Positions 26,672-35,475 of a stretch of DNA of 47,380 bases are shown here, in pieces (the stretch's first letter is position 1; every line of letters starts with the position of its first letter). The notes beneath the pieces were generated by a model, which was not told where the DNA came from, searched no databases, and saw nothing but the letters and a program-made list of their open reading frames with translations. A program made the translations under genes and the position numbers. Source of the stretch: Nitrosomonas sp. (GTDB lineage Bacteria; Pseudomonadota; Gammaproteobacteria; Burkholderiales; Nitrosomonadaceae); the NCBI RefSeq assembly GCF_019752415.1, contig NZ_JAIEME010000001.1, forward strand, positions 1-47,380, given 5' to 3'.

Positions 26672-28182
26672 GGATGCTGAGACGGTGCTGACGGCGTGGT
26701 TGTTTCCGGGGTTTTATTTAACGGAAAGGTTTCTTGCTTTGCCGGGCGATGAAAGAAACTGTTTCTTTGTTTCAATATCCGGGTGCGCGGATCGAGTGCA
26801 TTTTGTACCGCATCGGCAAAGAGATTGGCGCTCAGTACCAATGTGAACATAAAACCAAATGCCGCCATTAACGCCCACCAAACCATCGGTTCCCGCGCCA
26901 TTTCCAGTCGTGCGGCATTAATCATCGTGCCAAAGCTGATTGTGGATGGATCAACGCCAACCCCGACATACGATAAAACAGCTTCGGCTAAAACCAGACC
27001 GCTGAAATCCATCACAGTTGCGATCAATACGATGTGCATCACATTCGGCAAAATATGACGGCTGATGATGCGCCAATGCGAGACGCCAAATGCGTGGGCA
27101 GCCTGGATATATTCCAATTCGCGTAACTTCATCGTTTCCCCGCGCAGTAAGCGGCATAGGCCGGTCCAACTGGTAATCCCAAGAATGATGCACAGGAACA
27201 ATAAACGCAGATCCGCCCGTGAGGCAATCGTTTCAAAAATTTCCGGGTGCGTTTCGATATACACCTGCATCATCAATACGGCGGCTGCGATCAGTAAAAC
27301 ACTCGGAATAGAATTCAGCGTGGTGTAGATATATTGAATAACATCATCGATCCAACCGCTGAAATAACCCGCCATAATTCCGAGCAGCAATGCGAACGGC
27401 AGCATGATCAGCGTGGTTAAGGTGCCGATGACCAGCGCGACGCGGATACTTTTGAGTGATTGATACAAAATGTCCTGCCCGACTTTATCTGTGCCCAAAA
27501 CATGATAGTGCGATGCCAGTGTGGATACACAGCCGATTAGCATCAACAGAATTAACAATGTGATTAATATGGCGTACCAGGGAATCTCGGTGGTGCGGCG
27601 CCAAATGCCGGACAGGTTATGCTGGAAGCTTTGCTGGTTACGGTGCGCCAGAAGCATGCACAAACAAACAACCAGGATTCCCCAAACCAATAGGCCATAC
27701 GCCAAGCCTGTTGCGCCGCGCCATACAATATCGCCGATGTGTTCCGTTTCCGGGTTTTGCAGGTGTGCGCCGCCATATTCAAGCCGTGCGAAGGCGCGCA
27801 CTTGCTTACCATCCGGAAGTTCAATGGTTTCTTTTGCGTAGAGATGCGATGCCAGCGGCGCTGAATAAGTTTTTTCGACATGGGTGCGTAACGGTGTCAC
27901 CACAATATCCAGCAAACTCAATACCTCTACACTGTAGATTTTTTCCCCATCATTGGTTTTATGGTCCAGGACTGGGCGAAAATGCACCGTATCCAATAAG
28001 CCAATCACCAAGAAGAAAATCAAAATGGTGAGGGCAGACATCCCGCTGGCGCTGTGCCCGACGCGCTTCCAGGGCGTCAGCAGGTGCTCGTGATGACGAA
28101 CATACCCAATAAAAGAAAGCACGATAGCGACAAATAAATAGATGAGCGCATCTGTCCACAGAATAATTGGGCTAAAGGGCAT
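26668..28182 (-). CDS. Peptide ABC transporter permease (YejE/OppC type, extended)
   Basis: The 504-residue inner-membrane protein carries a binding-protein-dependent permease domain in its second half: the EAA loop YIQAAHAFGVSHWRIISRHI contacts the ATPase, and the LGTDKVGQDIL segment is typical of OppC/YejE. The N-terminal 200 residues are longer than in typical OppC and hold about two extra transmembrane segments around a periplasmic region of about 100 residues (about 67-165), as in YejE-like proteins. It is first in the five-gene unit. A partner permease is expected but not seen here. Confidence 0.85.
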   Translation of the reverse strand: MPFSPIILWTDALIYLFVAIVLSFIGYVRHHEHLLTPWKRVGHSASGMSALTILIFFLVIGLLDTVHFRPVLDHKTNDGEKIYSVEVLSLLDIVVTPLRTHVEKTYSAPLASHLYAKETIELPDGKQVRAFARLEYGGAHLQNPETEHIGDIVWRGATGLAYGLLVWGILVVCLCMLLAHRNQQSFQHNLSGIWRRTTEIPWYAILITLLILLMLIGCVSTLASHYHVLGTDKVGQDILYQSLKSIRVALVIGTLTTLIMLPFALLLGIMAGYFSGWIDDVIQYIYTTLNSIPSVLLIAAAVLMMQVYIETHPEIFETIASRADLRLLFLCIILGITSWTGLCRLLRGETMKLRELEYIQAAHAFGVSHWRIISRHILPNVMHIVLIATVMDFSGLVLAEAVLSYVGVGVDPSTISFGTMINAARLEMAREPMVWWALMAAFGFMFTLVLSANLFADAVQNALDPRTRILKQRNSFFHRPAKQETFPLNKTPETTTPSAPSQHP

Positions 28183-28340
28183 GGTCGGGAGAATGGGTGC
28201 TGTGGCAGTGACGTCGCATTAATTACAGTAGATTACTTATATCATAAATGAATGCTGTGATTTTTTGAAAGTTTATCGTTATGGGTGAGTAAGTAATGGT
28301 ATGAATAACTGAGCTGACAGATATTCAATTACTTTGGTAA

Positions 28341-28371
28341 CTGTACGCGATCTGATCTGCGATCAGTACAG
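28341..28371. repeat. Imperfect inverted repeat, possible terminator or operator
   Basis: CTGTAC-gc-GATC on the left is mirrored by GATC-a-GTACAG on the right around about 8 nt. It lies between the HIRAN-like gene (ending 28398) and the ABC permease start (28182), both on the minus strand. No T-run follows. Confidence 0.35.
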
Positions 28372-28397
28372 TAAATTTCATTGATGCTTGGTTTATA

Positions 28398-28964
28398 TCA
28401 ATCAAATGGAGCGATATCTAGCCTCACGCCATTACCGCTGCTTACCTCGACAGTTCCAGTAATAATCGCATTACAAGTAGTAATCTGATTTGCGAGTCCC
28501 TTCTCATCCAGTCTGCGCCTGAAACTCAATGCTTGCTCGCGGTTCAAATAACCAACTGTCCGGTTATTGACATCAATCCGGACAGCGTTGCTGTCGTAGG
28601 AATTGTCGTTATCCGGTATCAAATGCGCTATCAGAATGTGTGCTTTGAGGGCTGAATCTTCATCAGGGGTTATTGCATTTTCCTGCAGCAATTGTTTGAT
28701 TGCGCCTTGAAAGGATTCTGCTGCGATTGCGAAAGCAAATTGTCCCAGTTCCGGCCAGGCGTAATAATCACTTGCTGTGTTGGTGCTACTTTGTGCATCG
28801 ACATGCGAGAGTGCTGCAGGCTCTCTGGCGGCGATTTTATCTCTCGATATATAGAGAATTATCGCTGAAATCAGCGCTACCGGGAGAATATGCGACTTGT
28901 CGACACTGGCGCCTGCCATTAGTCCGAAAATTAACGAGAATACTAGGATTGATAATAGGCTCAT
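28398..28964 (-). CDS. Membrane-anchored HIRAN-like domain protein
   Basis: The 188-residue protein has two N-terminal hydrophobic segments (about 3-20 and 24-42), a short linker with CAG-like repeats of Ser/Thr/Ala (about 50-66), and a C-terminal region resembling a HIRAN domain: FAFAIAAESFQGAI, LIPDNDNSYDSNAVRIDVNN, TVGYLNREQALSFRRRL. HIRAN domains bind DNA 3' ends in SNF2 helicases and also occur alone in bacteria. A membrane-tethered HIRAN is unusual and its role is unknown. It lies 215 bp upstream of the ABC operon and is probably a separate unit. Confidence 0.6.
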   Translation of the reverse strand: MSLLSILVFSLIFGLMAGASVDKSHILPVALISAIILYISRDKIAAREPAALSHVDAQSSTNTASDYYAWPELGQFAFAIAAESFQGAIKQLLQENAITPDEDSALKAHILIAHLIPDNDNSYDSNAVRIDVNNRTVGYLNREQALSFRRRLDEKGLANQITTCNAIITGTVEVSSGNGVRLDIAPFD

Positions 28965-29056
28965 TTCTTGGATTACCTCCTTTTGTTACCGGCACGTATC
29001 AAGATGACTTGCTTGGATTGAATAAATTTCTTCTCATTTATAGGTGGCTCATTATT

Positions 29057-29596
29057 TTATTTTTGTAAAGCTTGTTCGATGGCAGTCACAACCGCCGGAT
29101 CAGACGGTTTTGTGTGCGGGCTGAATTGTGCGATGAACTTGCCGTCACGGCCAATCAGGTATTTTTGGAAATTCCATGTTGGGTAGGTTCCCGATAACTC
29201 GGCTAATTGCACATAGAAAGGATGCGCATTTCCTTTGATCACCGTTGTTTTCTCAAACATCGGGAAATTGACACCATAGGTCAGGTGGCAGAATTCCTGA
29301 ATCTCCGCTTCAGTTCCCGGCTCCTGGCCCATAAAATCATTCGATGGGAAACCCAACACGACAAGACCTTGTTTTTCATACTGGGTATATAGCTTTTCCA
29401 ATCCTTCATACTGCGGTGTGTAACCGCATTTACTCGCGGTATTGACGATCAACAGCACTTTGCCGGAGTAGGTTTCACATAAATTCACTGTTTCCGGTGC
29501 CGCCAGTTTGCGAAAATTATGATCCAGCAGGGTACTGTTGCAGGCCAAAACCGGACTAATCAGGAAGGTCATGATCAAAGCGAGAAAAATACGCAT
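29057..29596 (-). CDS. Glutathione peroxidase family, exported
   Basis: The 179-residue product has an N-terminal signal sequence (about 1-18) and a complete Gpx domain: VNTASKCGYTPQYEGL with peroxidatic Cys57 in place of selenocysteine, the GFPSNDFMGQEPG loop with the conserved Gln, and TYPTWNFQKYLI with the conserved Trp and Asn. I place the start at the ATG at 29596, which has a GAGGAAA ribosome site; a longer reading frame upstream has no sensible N-terminus. The signal ends PVLAC, so a lipoprotein is possible though the lipobox is poor. It should reduce peroxides in the periplasm, probably with thioredoxin-like donors. Confidence 0.9.
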   Translation of the reverse strand: MRIFLALIMTFLISPVLACNSTLLDHNFRKLAAPETVNLCETYSGKVLLIVNTASKCGYTPQYEGLEKLYTQYEKQGLVVLGFPSNDFMGQEPGTEAEIQEFCHLTYGVNFPMFEKTTVIKGNAHPFYVQLAELSGTYPTWNFQKYLIGRDGKFIAQFSPHTKPSDPAVVTAIEQALQK

Positions 29597-29699
29597 AAGT
29601 TGTTTCCTCAATCGATGGGTTGGTGCGTCAAAGAAGAATGTGTTTGTGTTTATTTTATCCCACTTATCTTCGTTATGTATTAAGAAGCTTTTAAAGACC

Positions 29700-29725
29700 G
29701 TCATTTCGAGTAGAACGAGAGATCT
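29700..29725 (+). repeat. Dispersed 26-bp repeat, copy 1
   Basis: The copy starts with GTCATTTCGAG and ends with GAGAGATCT. A second copy lies at 46251-46276 on the other strand, with the first 11 bases identical and the end almost so. It falls in non-coding DNA between the gpx and macB-like genes. This is a common type of short dispersed intergenic repeat. Confidence 0.7.
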
Positions 29726-29829
29726 ATATTGTTGATTGCCAAGAATTCCTTGCTATGTTAGAAATGATAAATGTAGATTATTCAGGTTTTCTTAATCGAT
29801 CAATGAATCAAAAGCCGTAATCATTTTCT

Positions 29830-31032
29830 CTAATCCGTACGCAAAGCATCCACCGGATTCAATTTTGCCGCACGCATAGCCGGTATCACGCCGGCGGCAA
29901 GGCCGATCACCATGGATAAACACAGCGCGCCGAACACAAAATCCCACGGAATATTCACTGGCAAACCGCTAATCAAAAATTTGAGCAGCCATGCGATGCT
30001 CGTTCCGATTATCAATCCTGCCAGACCGCCGACGGTGGATAGTGCGATCGATTCCAGCAGAAACAACATGCGGATTCGCGCGCGTGTCGCCCCTAATGCC
30101 GTGAGCAGGCCGATTTCCGATACGCGCTCGGAAACCGCAATGTGCATCAGCGTGACCATGCCTACTGCACCAACCAGCAGGGAGATGCCACCTAGCGCGG
30201 CGACGGCGAACTTTAATACATTCAGAACCGTAGATAACGTGTTGAGCATTTGTTGTTGCGGCTTAACGGTGAAATCTTCGCGGCCATGCCGTGCCACCAG
30301 GATATGCTTAATATCATCGACTACCGCTTGCACCGGTGCATCCGGGTGGTAGGAAAAATTGATTTCCATCACGCCCTGCCGGTTGAAAACTTCCAATGCC
30401 CGAGCTGTGGGTACAAAAACCGTGTCGTCCAGATCAAAACCGAGTACATTGCCTTTGGATGCCATCACACCGATAATGCGAAAACGTGATCCGCCGACTT
30501 GCAGCAAAGCGCCGAGCGGATTGGCATCACCGAACAGTTCCGTGCGCACTTTGGAACCCAAAACCGCATACGCGCGCGGATTGCGCGGATCATCATCCGG
30601 TAAGAATTGTCCGATAGCGATTTGCATATTGAATGCCCGGGCGAAATCAGGTCCCTGACCATACGCAGTTACCCGTCTACTGCGACCCTGCTGGGCGCGG
30701 ATTTCCGCATTGCCGACCACGCTGGCATTGGTGTACTCTGCATAGCGGCTTTGTTTCAGCGCCATGGCATCTTCTATTGTCAATAACCGCACACTGCCGA
30801 TGGCACCCAAGGAACCACCGTGGGTATTGATTTTACCCGGGGTAATTGTGACGATATTGGTGCCAAATTGCGTGAATTCCGATAATACGAAACGCTGAAT
30901 ACCGTCGCCAATTGCAGTCAGCAGAATCACCGCAGCAATACCGATGGCAATACCCGATGCCGATAAAATGGTGCGCAGGCGATGCGCAGTTAACGAACGG
31001 AAAGCAAATTGGAATGTATCAAGAGTATTCAT
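29830..31032 (-). CDS. MacB/FtsX-family ABC transporter permease without ATPase
   Basis: The 400-residue protein has the four-helix FtsX layout: one N-terminal helix (about 22-42), a large MacB-type periplasmic core (about 50-265), and three C-terminal helices (about 270-390), ending PAMRAAKLNPVDALRTD. This motif is typical of LolCE/MacB-family permeases that work by mechanotransmission on envelope substrates. The normal partner ATPase is not adjacent: the neighbour upstream is a divergent FecR-domain gene. It may use an ATPase encoded elsewhere. Confidence 0.88.
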   Translation of the reverse strand: MNTLDTFQFAFRSLTAHRLRTILSASGIAIGIAAVILLTAIGDGIQRFVLSEFTQFGTNIVTITPGKINTHGGSLGAIGSVRLLTIEDAMALKQSRYAEYTNASVVGNAEIRAQQGRSRRVTAYGQGPDFARAFNMQIAIGQFLPDDDPRNPRAYAVLGSKVRTELFGDANPLGALLQVGGSRFRIIGVMASKGNVLGFDLDDTVFVPTARALEVFNRQGVMEINFSYHPDAPVQAVVDDIKHILVARHGREDFTVKPQQQMLNTLSTVLNVLKFAVAALGGISLLVGAVGMVTLMHIAVSERVSEIGLLTALGATRARIRMLFLLESIALSTVGGLAGLIIGTSIAWLLKFLISGLPVNIPWDFVFGALCLSMVIGLAAGVIPAMRAAKLNPVDALRTD

Positions 31033-31287
31033 TGTTCGCTTAAATTGACATTAAAAATCTAAATTTTCTATCTTGGGCAGTCTATCAAGATAGTGATATG
31101 CCTGCTTGATTGCCTGAAAGTTGTGCTACTGTGACAACTGAGCTAGACATCAATTTTAACTTGTTTCCTGTTTGCAGAAACTTCATAAAAATAAAGAAGT
31201 AGGTACTTAGTCATAAGATTCAGACTAAAAGAATTTTTGCTATCAGTATATAATTTCTGCTTTCGAACTTTACTTCGTTTAACTCAT

Positions 31288-31836
31288 ATGCAAAAACCTG
31301 AGCCACCTGTTATACAACCCTTTATTTTTGTTTTCAGTTGGCGGCGTTTTTCGTTACACTGCGCGATTATTGGCGTTTGTGTGCTGCTGGGTATGATGAC
31401 ATGGTATTTTGGAAAACCGCATAGCGTGCGGTTTTATGAAACAAATTCGGAAACACAGCTTGCCACAGCAATAGCACCCGATATTGACATGGTACTTGAT
31501 ATCCGCAGCTCTGTTGCCGTAAAAGAAAGTCAGCCAGTGCAAGTCGAATTGTTCAAGGGAAGTGTCTATTTTGGCATCAAGAAGAATGCAATCAACCAAC
31601 TTGAAGTCAAAGTCGGCAATGCCATCATTAAAAACACCGGAACCCGCTTTAGTGTCCAGATGCAAAAGGATGGTAGTGGCCATATCGCCGTTGCGGATGG
31701 ACACATAAAAATCCAAGTCGCTTCCGGCATTTATCAGATCAATGCGCTTGAACAAGCTGAATTTGATGATGCCCGCATCAGCAAACACAGTCTCATTACT
31801 GAACACAACATTGCGCCTTGGCGCGTTGATCAGTGA
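31288..31836 (+). CDS. FecR-domain membrane protein
   Basis: The 182-residue protein has one transmembrane helix (about 25-45) after a short cytoplasmic N-terminus and a periplasmic FecR domain: VELFKGSVYFGI, VKVGNAIIKNTGTRFSVQM, GHIAVADGHIKIQV. FecR proteins pass signals from TonB receptors to ECF sigma factors, but no sigma factor or receptor gene is adjacent and the cytoplasmic part is only about 25 residues, so the classic role is doubtful. I place the start at the ATG at 31288; a TTG at 31237 would add 17 residues. Confidence 0.75.
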   Translation: MQKPEPPVIQPFIFVFSWRRFSLHCAIIGVCVLLGMMTWYFGKPHSVRFYETNSETQLATAIAPDIDMVLDIRSSVAVKESQPVQVELFKGSVYFGIKKNAINQLEVKVGNAIIKNTGTRFSVQMQKDGSGHIAVADGHIKIQVASGIYQINALEQAEFDDARISKHSLITEHNIAPWRVDQ

Positions 31837-31901
31837 CTACCGGAAGATCAGCAAATCCAAACTTAGCCAACCCATCAAACATAGGTGCACAGGCTGTGAC
31901 C

Positions 31902-33125
31902 CTATGACTTCACTACCAGACACTCCAGTCCCTGCCGGGTCAAATTCTGGCAGGCTGTCCGTGCTTGGCTTTCCTGCAAACCAACCAGCCGTGCTCGATA
32001 CAACTTACGGCTGCTAATTTCGACCTCGGTTACCACCACTTCGCCCGGTATCCAACGGGCAGCCGCTTGTGCATGGACATGAGCTCGATCAGACTCACTA
32101 TAAGAGCCAATCTGAACTGCCCAACCATCATCCATCCGCATAGCAGCCTTCTGGAGCTGTATTTGTGGTTGCAGACTGATAACTGGCTCAACTTTTTTTT
32201 CCAGAGTGGAAAATGGTTTAGGGCCAGGAGCGGGGATCGACGTGCTGGCTCTTACTACTTTAGTAGCCGGGGTGATAAGAGTATTTCTGGTATTGTTAGC
32301 AACATGCATATGCCCCTGGTTAAAACTGCGATCAAGCAACTGTGCCATATGCTGATCACGCGCGACTGCGGTTTGCCCTCCCATCACCACAGCAACCACG
32401 CGGCGATTACCGCGCTTGGCGGAGGTAGCCACATTGAATCCAGAAGCGCGAATAAATCCAGTTTTTAAGCCATCCACCCCCGAGGTATTACGCACCATAC
32501 GGTTATGACTGTTATAGGTGGTGCCCTTGTAACTGAATGACTTGGTCGAAAAATAATGATAGTACTTCGGAAAATCTTTCATTAATCGTATCGACAAAGT
32601 TACCAAATCTCGGGCCGTAGTCTTTTGTTCATCATTCGGCAAACCGGACGCATTGCGAAAGGTAGTGGAATGCATACCCAGCCTGCGTGCCTTATCGGTC
32701 ATCATACGGCCAAAATTAGCTTCATTATTACCTAATGCTTCCGCCACCACTGCCGCCACATCGTTGGCAGACCGCACGATCAATGCTGGAATCGCTTCAC
32801 GAACGCTGATACTATCGCCCGTGAGCAAACCGATATTCGTCTGCGGCATGGATGCCGCATGAGTCGACACCCTCATACGGGTATCTAGGGACATCTTATG
32901 TTGTTCAATCGCTTCAAACAGCATATAGAGCGTCATCATCTTGGTTAACGAAGCCGGATAACGGGCGGCATCAGCATTGGATTCGTGCAGTACCTTGCCA
33001 GTATCCGCATCAATTACGATAGAGGAATAGCGGAAATTCGCCTGTGCCTGATTGACTAGAAACAAAAATAACAAAGCGACAAGAACAAGAAATCCTTTTC
33101 TTACTCCACGCCTCAAAGTAAACAT
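31902..33125 (-). CDS. D-alanyl-D-alanine carboxypeptidase with SPOR domain (DacA type)
   Basis: The 407-residue periplasmic enzyme trims peptidoglycan pentapeptides. A signal peptide (about 1-29, cut after AQA) precedes the PBP5-type domain with S-L-T-K (nucleophile Ser, near 60), S-A-N (near 122) and K-T-G (near 220). A Pro-rich linker leads to a C-terminal SPOR domain (about 330-405: WAVQIGSYSESDRAHVHAQA), which binds denuded glycan at the division site. The start at 33125 has an AAAGGA ribosome site; an upstream in-frame start lacks one. It replaces the usual C-terminal amphipathic anchor by SPOR. It is convergent with the FecR gene, 65 bp away. Confidence 0.92.
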   Translation of the reverse strand: MFTLRRGVRKGFLVLVALLFLFLVNQAQANFRYSSIVIDADTGKVLHESNADAARYPASLTKMMTLYMLFEAIEQHKMSLDTRMRVSTHAASMPQTNIGLLTGDSISVREAIPALIVRSANDVAAVVAEALGNNEANFGRMMTDKARRLGMHSTTFRNASGLPNDEQKTTARDLVTLSIRLMKDFPKYYHYFSTKSFSYKGTTYNSHNRMVRNTSGVDGLKTGFIRASGFNVATSAKRGNRRVVAVVMGGQTAVARDQHMAQLLDRSFNQGHMHVANNTRNTLITPATKVVRASTSIPAPGPKPFSTLEKKVEPVISLQPQIQLQKAAMRMDDGWAVQIGSYSESDRAHVHAQAAARWIPGEVVVTEVEISSRKLYRARLVGLQESQARTACQNLTRQGLECLVVKS

Positions 33126-33311
33126 AAAACTATCCTTTCTGAACATTAGTCAAGATGGAGAAATGATGATCGGCATGGTTATCTTGTCTAAACCTGGTAC
33201 ATCTCCCCTACCAGAGGGCAACACCAAGCTCTTATACTACCTTATTTTTTTATTTATCAATCTTTCATCTCTTAATGATTATCTTTATACACTTCTTTTC
33301 ATAATCTTATG

Positions 33312-33377
33312 GAATAAATTTTCTCCACGCGCCCTGCAACTATCCCTTGCGGCAAGACTGCGGGGAATCGCGAGTTA
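33312..33377. repeat. 65-bp hairpin repeat, copy A
   Basis: This copy shares about 85% of bases with copy B at 33994-34058: both start GAATAAATTT, continue with GCGCCCTGCA and end GGGGAATCGC-AGTT. The central hairpin (CCTTGCGG-CAAGA-CTGCGGGG) is imperfect here. The direction is the same in both. The remainder of 33126-33584 shows no gene. Confidence 0.75.
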
Positions 33378-33584
33378 AACAGATCTGAACAGATTGCTCT
33401 TATTATCCATAAACTCTAATTAATTTTTACACTATTCGCTGCTTTTAGAATATCCCCAATTATTTACTGTTTCTACTTACTAAATATTCTAATACCTTAA
33501 CTTATAGCAGTATCCAGTAATAAATAGCACATTTTCCTCTATCTAAAAAGTATTTTCTGCTGCTACCAGTTTTCCTGGCAAATA

Positions 33585-33616
33585 AAGAACCCCGCCGCAA
33601 GCAGCAGGGTATTCTT
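33585..33616. repeat. Hairpin at the end of the IS200-like remnant
   Basis: AAGAA-CCC...GC pairs with GC...GGG-TTCTT around AAGCA. It lies 3 bp after the end of the tnpA remnant and is probably an element end or terminator. Confidence 0.5.
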
Positions 33617-33618
33617 AC

Positions 33619-33901
33619 TCAGGACAATGCAAGCTGATAATCCGAGAATGATTTCTGATACGTCTTACCTTGATTTTGTTCATAATTGCCAATCATCTGT
33701 TCATCTCCATGCTTGCCAACTGTACTTGCAAAATAACCATCAGTCTAAAATTCTCCATCCCAGAACTTCATCTTAATTGTGGACATCGTCTGAAAATTTC
33801 TCGTGCGGTTATGCTCTTAATAAGTACTGCAAGCTTAGTCACGCAATATGTCGGTACTGACTGTACCAAAAATGAACATGATCCTTATCCGTACTAATTA
33901 A
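33619..33901 (-). pseudogene. IS200/IS605-family tnpA remnant
   Basis: Minus-strand frames together give a Y1-transposase sequence: STDKDHVHF (with the HUH-type H-V-H), then VQSVPTYCVTKLAVLIKSIT and AREIFRRCPQLR in a second frame, then KFWDGEF-stop-TDGYFASTVG and QNQGKTYQKSFSDYQLALS in a third. So there are two frameshifts and an in-frame stop, and the N-terminal part is missing. Family assignment rests on the HVH motif and the TDGYFASTVGKHG-type block. It is dead and cannot act alone; hairpins at 33585 and 33945 may be its ends. Confidence 0.8.
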
Positions 33902-33944
33902 TCTCTAGAAAGTTCACTTGACAGCACTCTGCCACCCCAAGACA

Positions 33945-33962
33945 GCTATCCTCAAGGATAGC
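33945..33962. repeat. Perfect 7-bp hairpin
   Basis: GCTATCC-TCAA-GGATAGC folds perfectly. It lies on the N-terminal side of the tnpA remnant, where IS200/IS605 elements carry a terminal hairpin. Confidence 0.45.
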
Positions 33963-33993
33963 TTCAACCTGCTCATTAAAGATTTCCCGAAGA

Positions 33994-34058
33994 GAATAAA
34001 TTTGCTCCGCGCGCCCTGCACCCTTCCCCGTGGCAAGACCACGGGGAATCGCAAGTTC
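33994..34058. repeat. 65-bp hairpin repeat, copy B
   Basis: This copy contains a perfect 10-bp stem (TTCCCCGTGG / CCACGGGGAA, loop CAAGA, 34024-34048). It ends 12 bp before the stop of the methyltransferase pseudogene and may act as its terminator. Same orientation as copy A. Confidence 0.75.
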
Positions 34059-34070
34059 AACTATCAGACT

Positions 34071-34982
34071 TCAAAGAGACTTGCGGTACAGGAAGATGAC
34101 GTTGCTACAGGTTTTCTCATCCAACAACAGATCTTGGTAGAGTGGCGCGAGTTCGAGTCCTTTCAAATCTTCCAGTCTTGTCTCTTCGTGAACTAGTTCT
34201 AACCCTGCGTCATGGAACATTGCGCGCCATTCGGGAAGCTGTATTCGGTTGATGTACTGCACGTCATTCTCAAAATAGCGTTTCCAGATGCGGTCTGAAT
34301 AGTGCATATATTGTTTTGGAGACACGGTGTTCGAGTAGTAGTATAGGTGATCGTTCATGTCATTCTTGTGCATCGAATATCCACCCGGTTTGAGTACTTT
34401 AGCAAAGCCTTTCACGAGCGAGAAGGCGGAATCCTTGTGAACATGCTCAAGCACATCAGAACTAACAACAAAATCGAAGGCCTCTTGTTCGAATGAGGCA
34501 AGTTCTCCACTTTTGTCAATCACATAGATAAAATCCAATAGTCGATATAGCTCGTCAAAAGACTGCACGGCCTTAATCTGGGAAATCAATCGCCTTGCGC
34601 CGTCGAGCTGCGCATCGTCTCCGTTCAACTCATCGAGCATTCCTTCAAGTTGAGCAATATAATCTTTCAAGGCGGTAAGCTGACGATTATCCCACACATC
34701 GCAGAGTACTGATCGGACGTCAAAGCACAACCGAATGACTATGGCTTCCCAGTGTAACCATCCAGTTCCAACTTCTAGAATTTTATCACCTTGCTTGAGA
34801 AAGCCATAGCGATGATTCAGGTTGAGAAGGTTATTGGCGCGGTTTAAATAGCGCTACGGCAATTGTTTTTTTGTTCTCGAACGAGCTTCTAAATTGTTCG
34901 CAATGAGTCGATAAGCGCGTTTAGTGGACGGATTGAGAGAAAACAACTTCAAAATTATCGCGACCGTAATGTACTTGAGCAT
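34071..34982 (-). pseudogene. SAM-dependent methyltransferase gene with an in-frame amber codon
   Basis: An ATG at 34982 with a GAGG ribosome site opens a frame of 303 codons before the final stop at 34071, broken only by TAG at codon 43 (34854-34856). Before the stop it reads LIANNLEARSRTKKQLP; after it RYLNRANNLLNLNHRYGFL, then the SAM motif ILEVGTGW, VLCDVWDN and FDFVVSSDVLEHV. The part after 34730 alone would lack the SAM motif and starts at a weak TTG, so it is not a sensible gene. Class I methyltransferases like this sit in surface-polysaccharide loci; substrate unknown. Probably inactivated, unless the TAG is read through. Confidence 0.75.
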
Positions 34983-35338
34983 GGCGATACCTCATGGGAA
35001 TTTTAAAAATAAGCGACAGTCGATCAAAACCAAAGCGCAAGCAAGCCGCCGAGAAACATTTTTGAAATAGCCGATGCAAGGTAATAATAAGCGAAAACAG
35101 ACAATCTATGCATGTTTGAATTTTTCTTTGTTCCGCAGTGGCAACACAGATAGTTTTTCAACTGCCAGCTAGCCCTTTTTATAATTGACAAAAAAACCTT
35201 TTAGATCTGATACAAATATGTACTGAAAGCTGGATAGATTGTCAAAGAGAAGTGACCTCACAAATTCGGACAATTGGATAAGTGGTAATCTTGCTCAATC
35301 TATATCCGTTAAGCTCGTGGCAAAAAAGGAGCGGGAGT
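34983..35338. other. Non-coding stretch up to IS3 fragment
   Basis: No gene is seen. A sequence beginning TGACCTCACAAATTCGGACA (35253) precedes the IS3 orfA fragment by about 85 bp and looks like the left end of that element; I could not find its partner. Confidence 0.35.
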
Positions 35339-35475
35339 ATGAGGAGAACGAGAAGGAATCACGCAGCGGGATTCAAAGCCAAGGTGGCAATAGCTGCGAT
35401 CAAAGGTGACAAGACACTAGCTGAGTTAGCTGAACAATTGATGTGCATCCGAATCAGGTTTCGGAATGGAGGAGG
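35339..35475 (+). pseudogene. IS3-family orfA fragment
   Basis: From the ATG at 35339 the frame reads a typical IS3 orfA start: RRNHAAGFKAKVAIAAIKGD then KTLAELAEQ. It then shifts by one base, and the other frame continues DVHPNQVSEWRR, the helix-turn-helix region of IS3 OrfA. The gene breaks off there. A GGAGCGGGAG ribosome site precedes it. Only about 45 codons remain. Confidence 0.8.

Noticed and set aside
31354-31806. 150-codon minus-strand frame
   Set aside because: Antisense to the FecR-domain gene, which has clear family motifs.
33052-33378. 108-codon plus-strand frame
   Set aside because: Overlaps the start of the carboxypeptidase gene and hairpin repeat A; low-complexity translation.
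33670-33897. 75-codon plus-strand frame
   Set aside because: It is the antisense strand of the broken IS200/IS605 tnpA.
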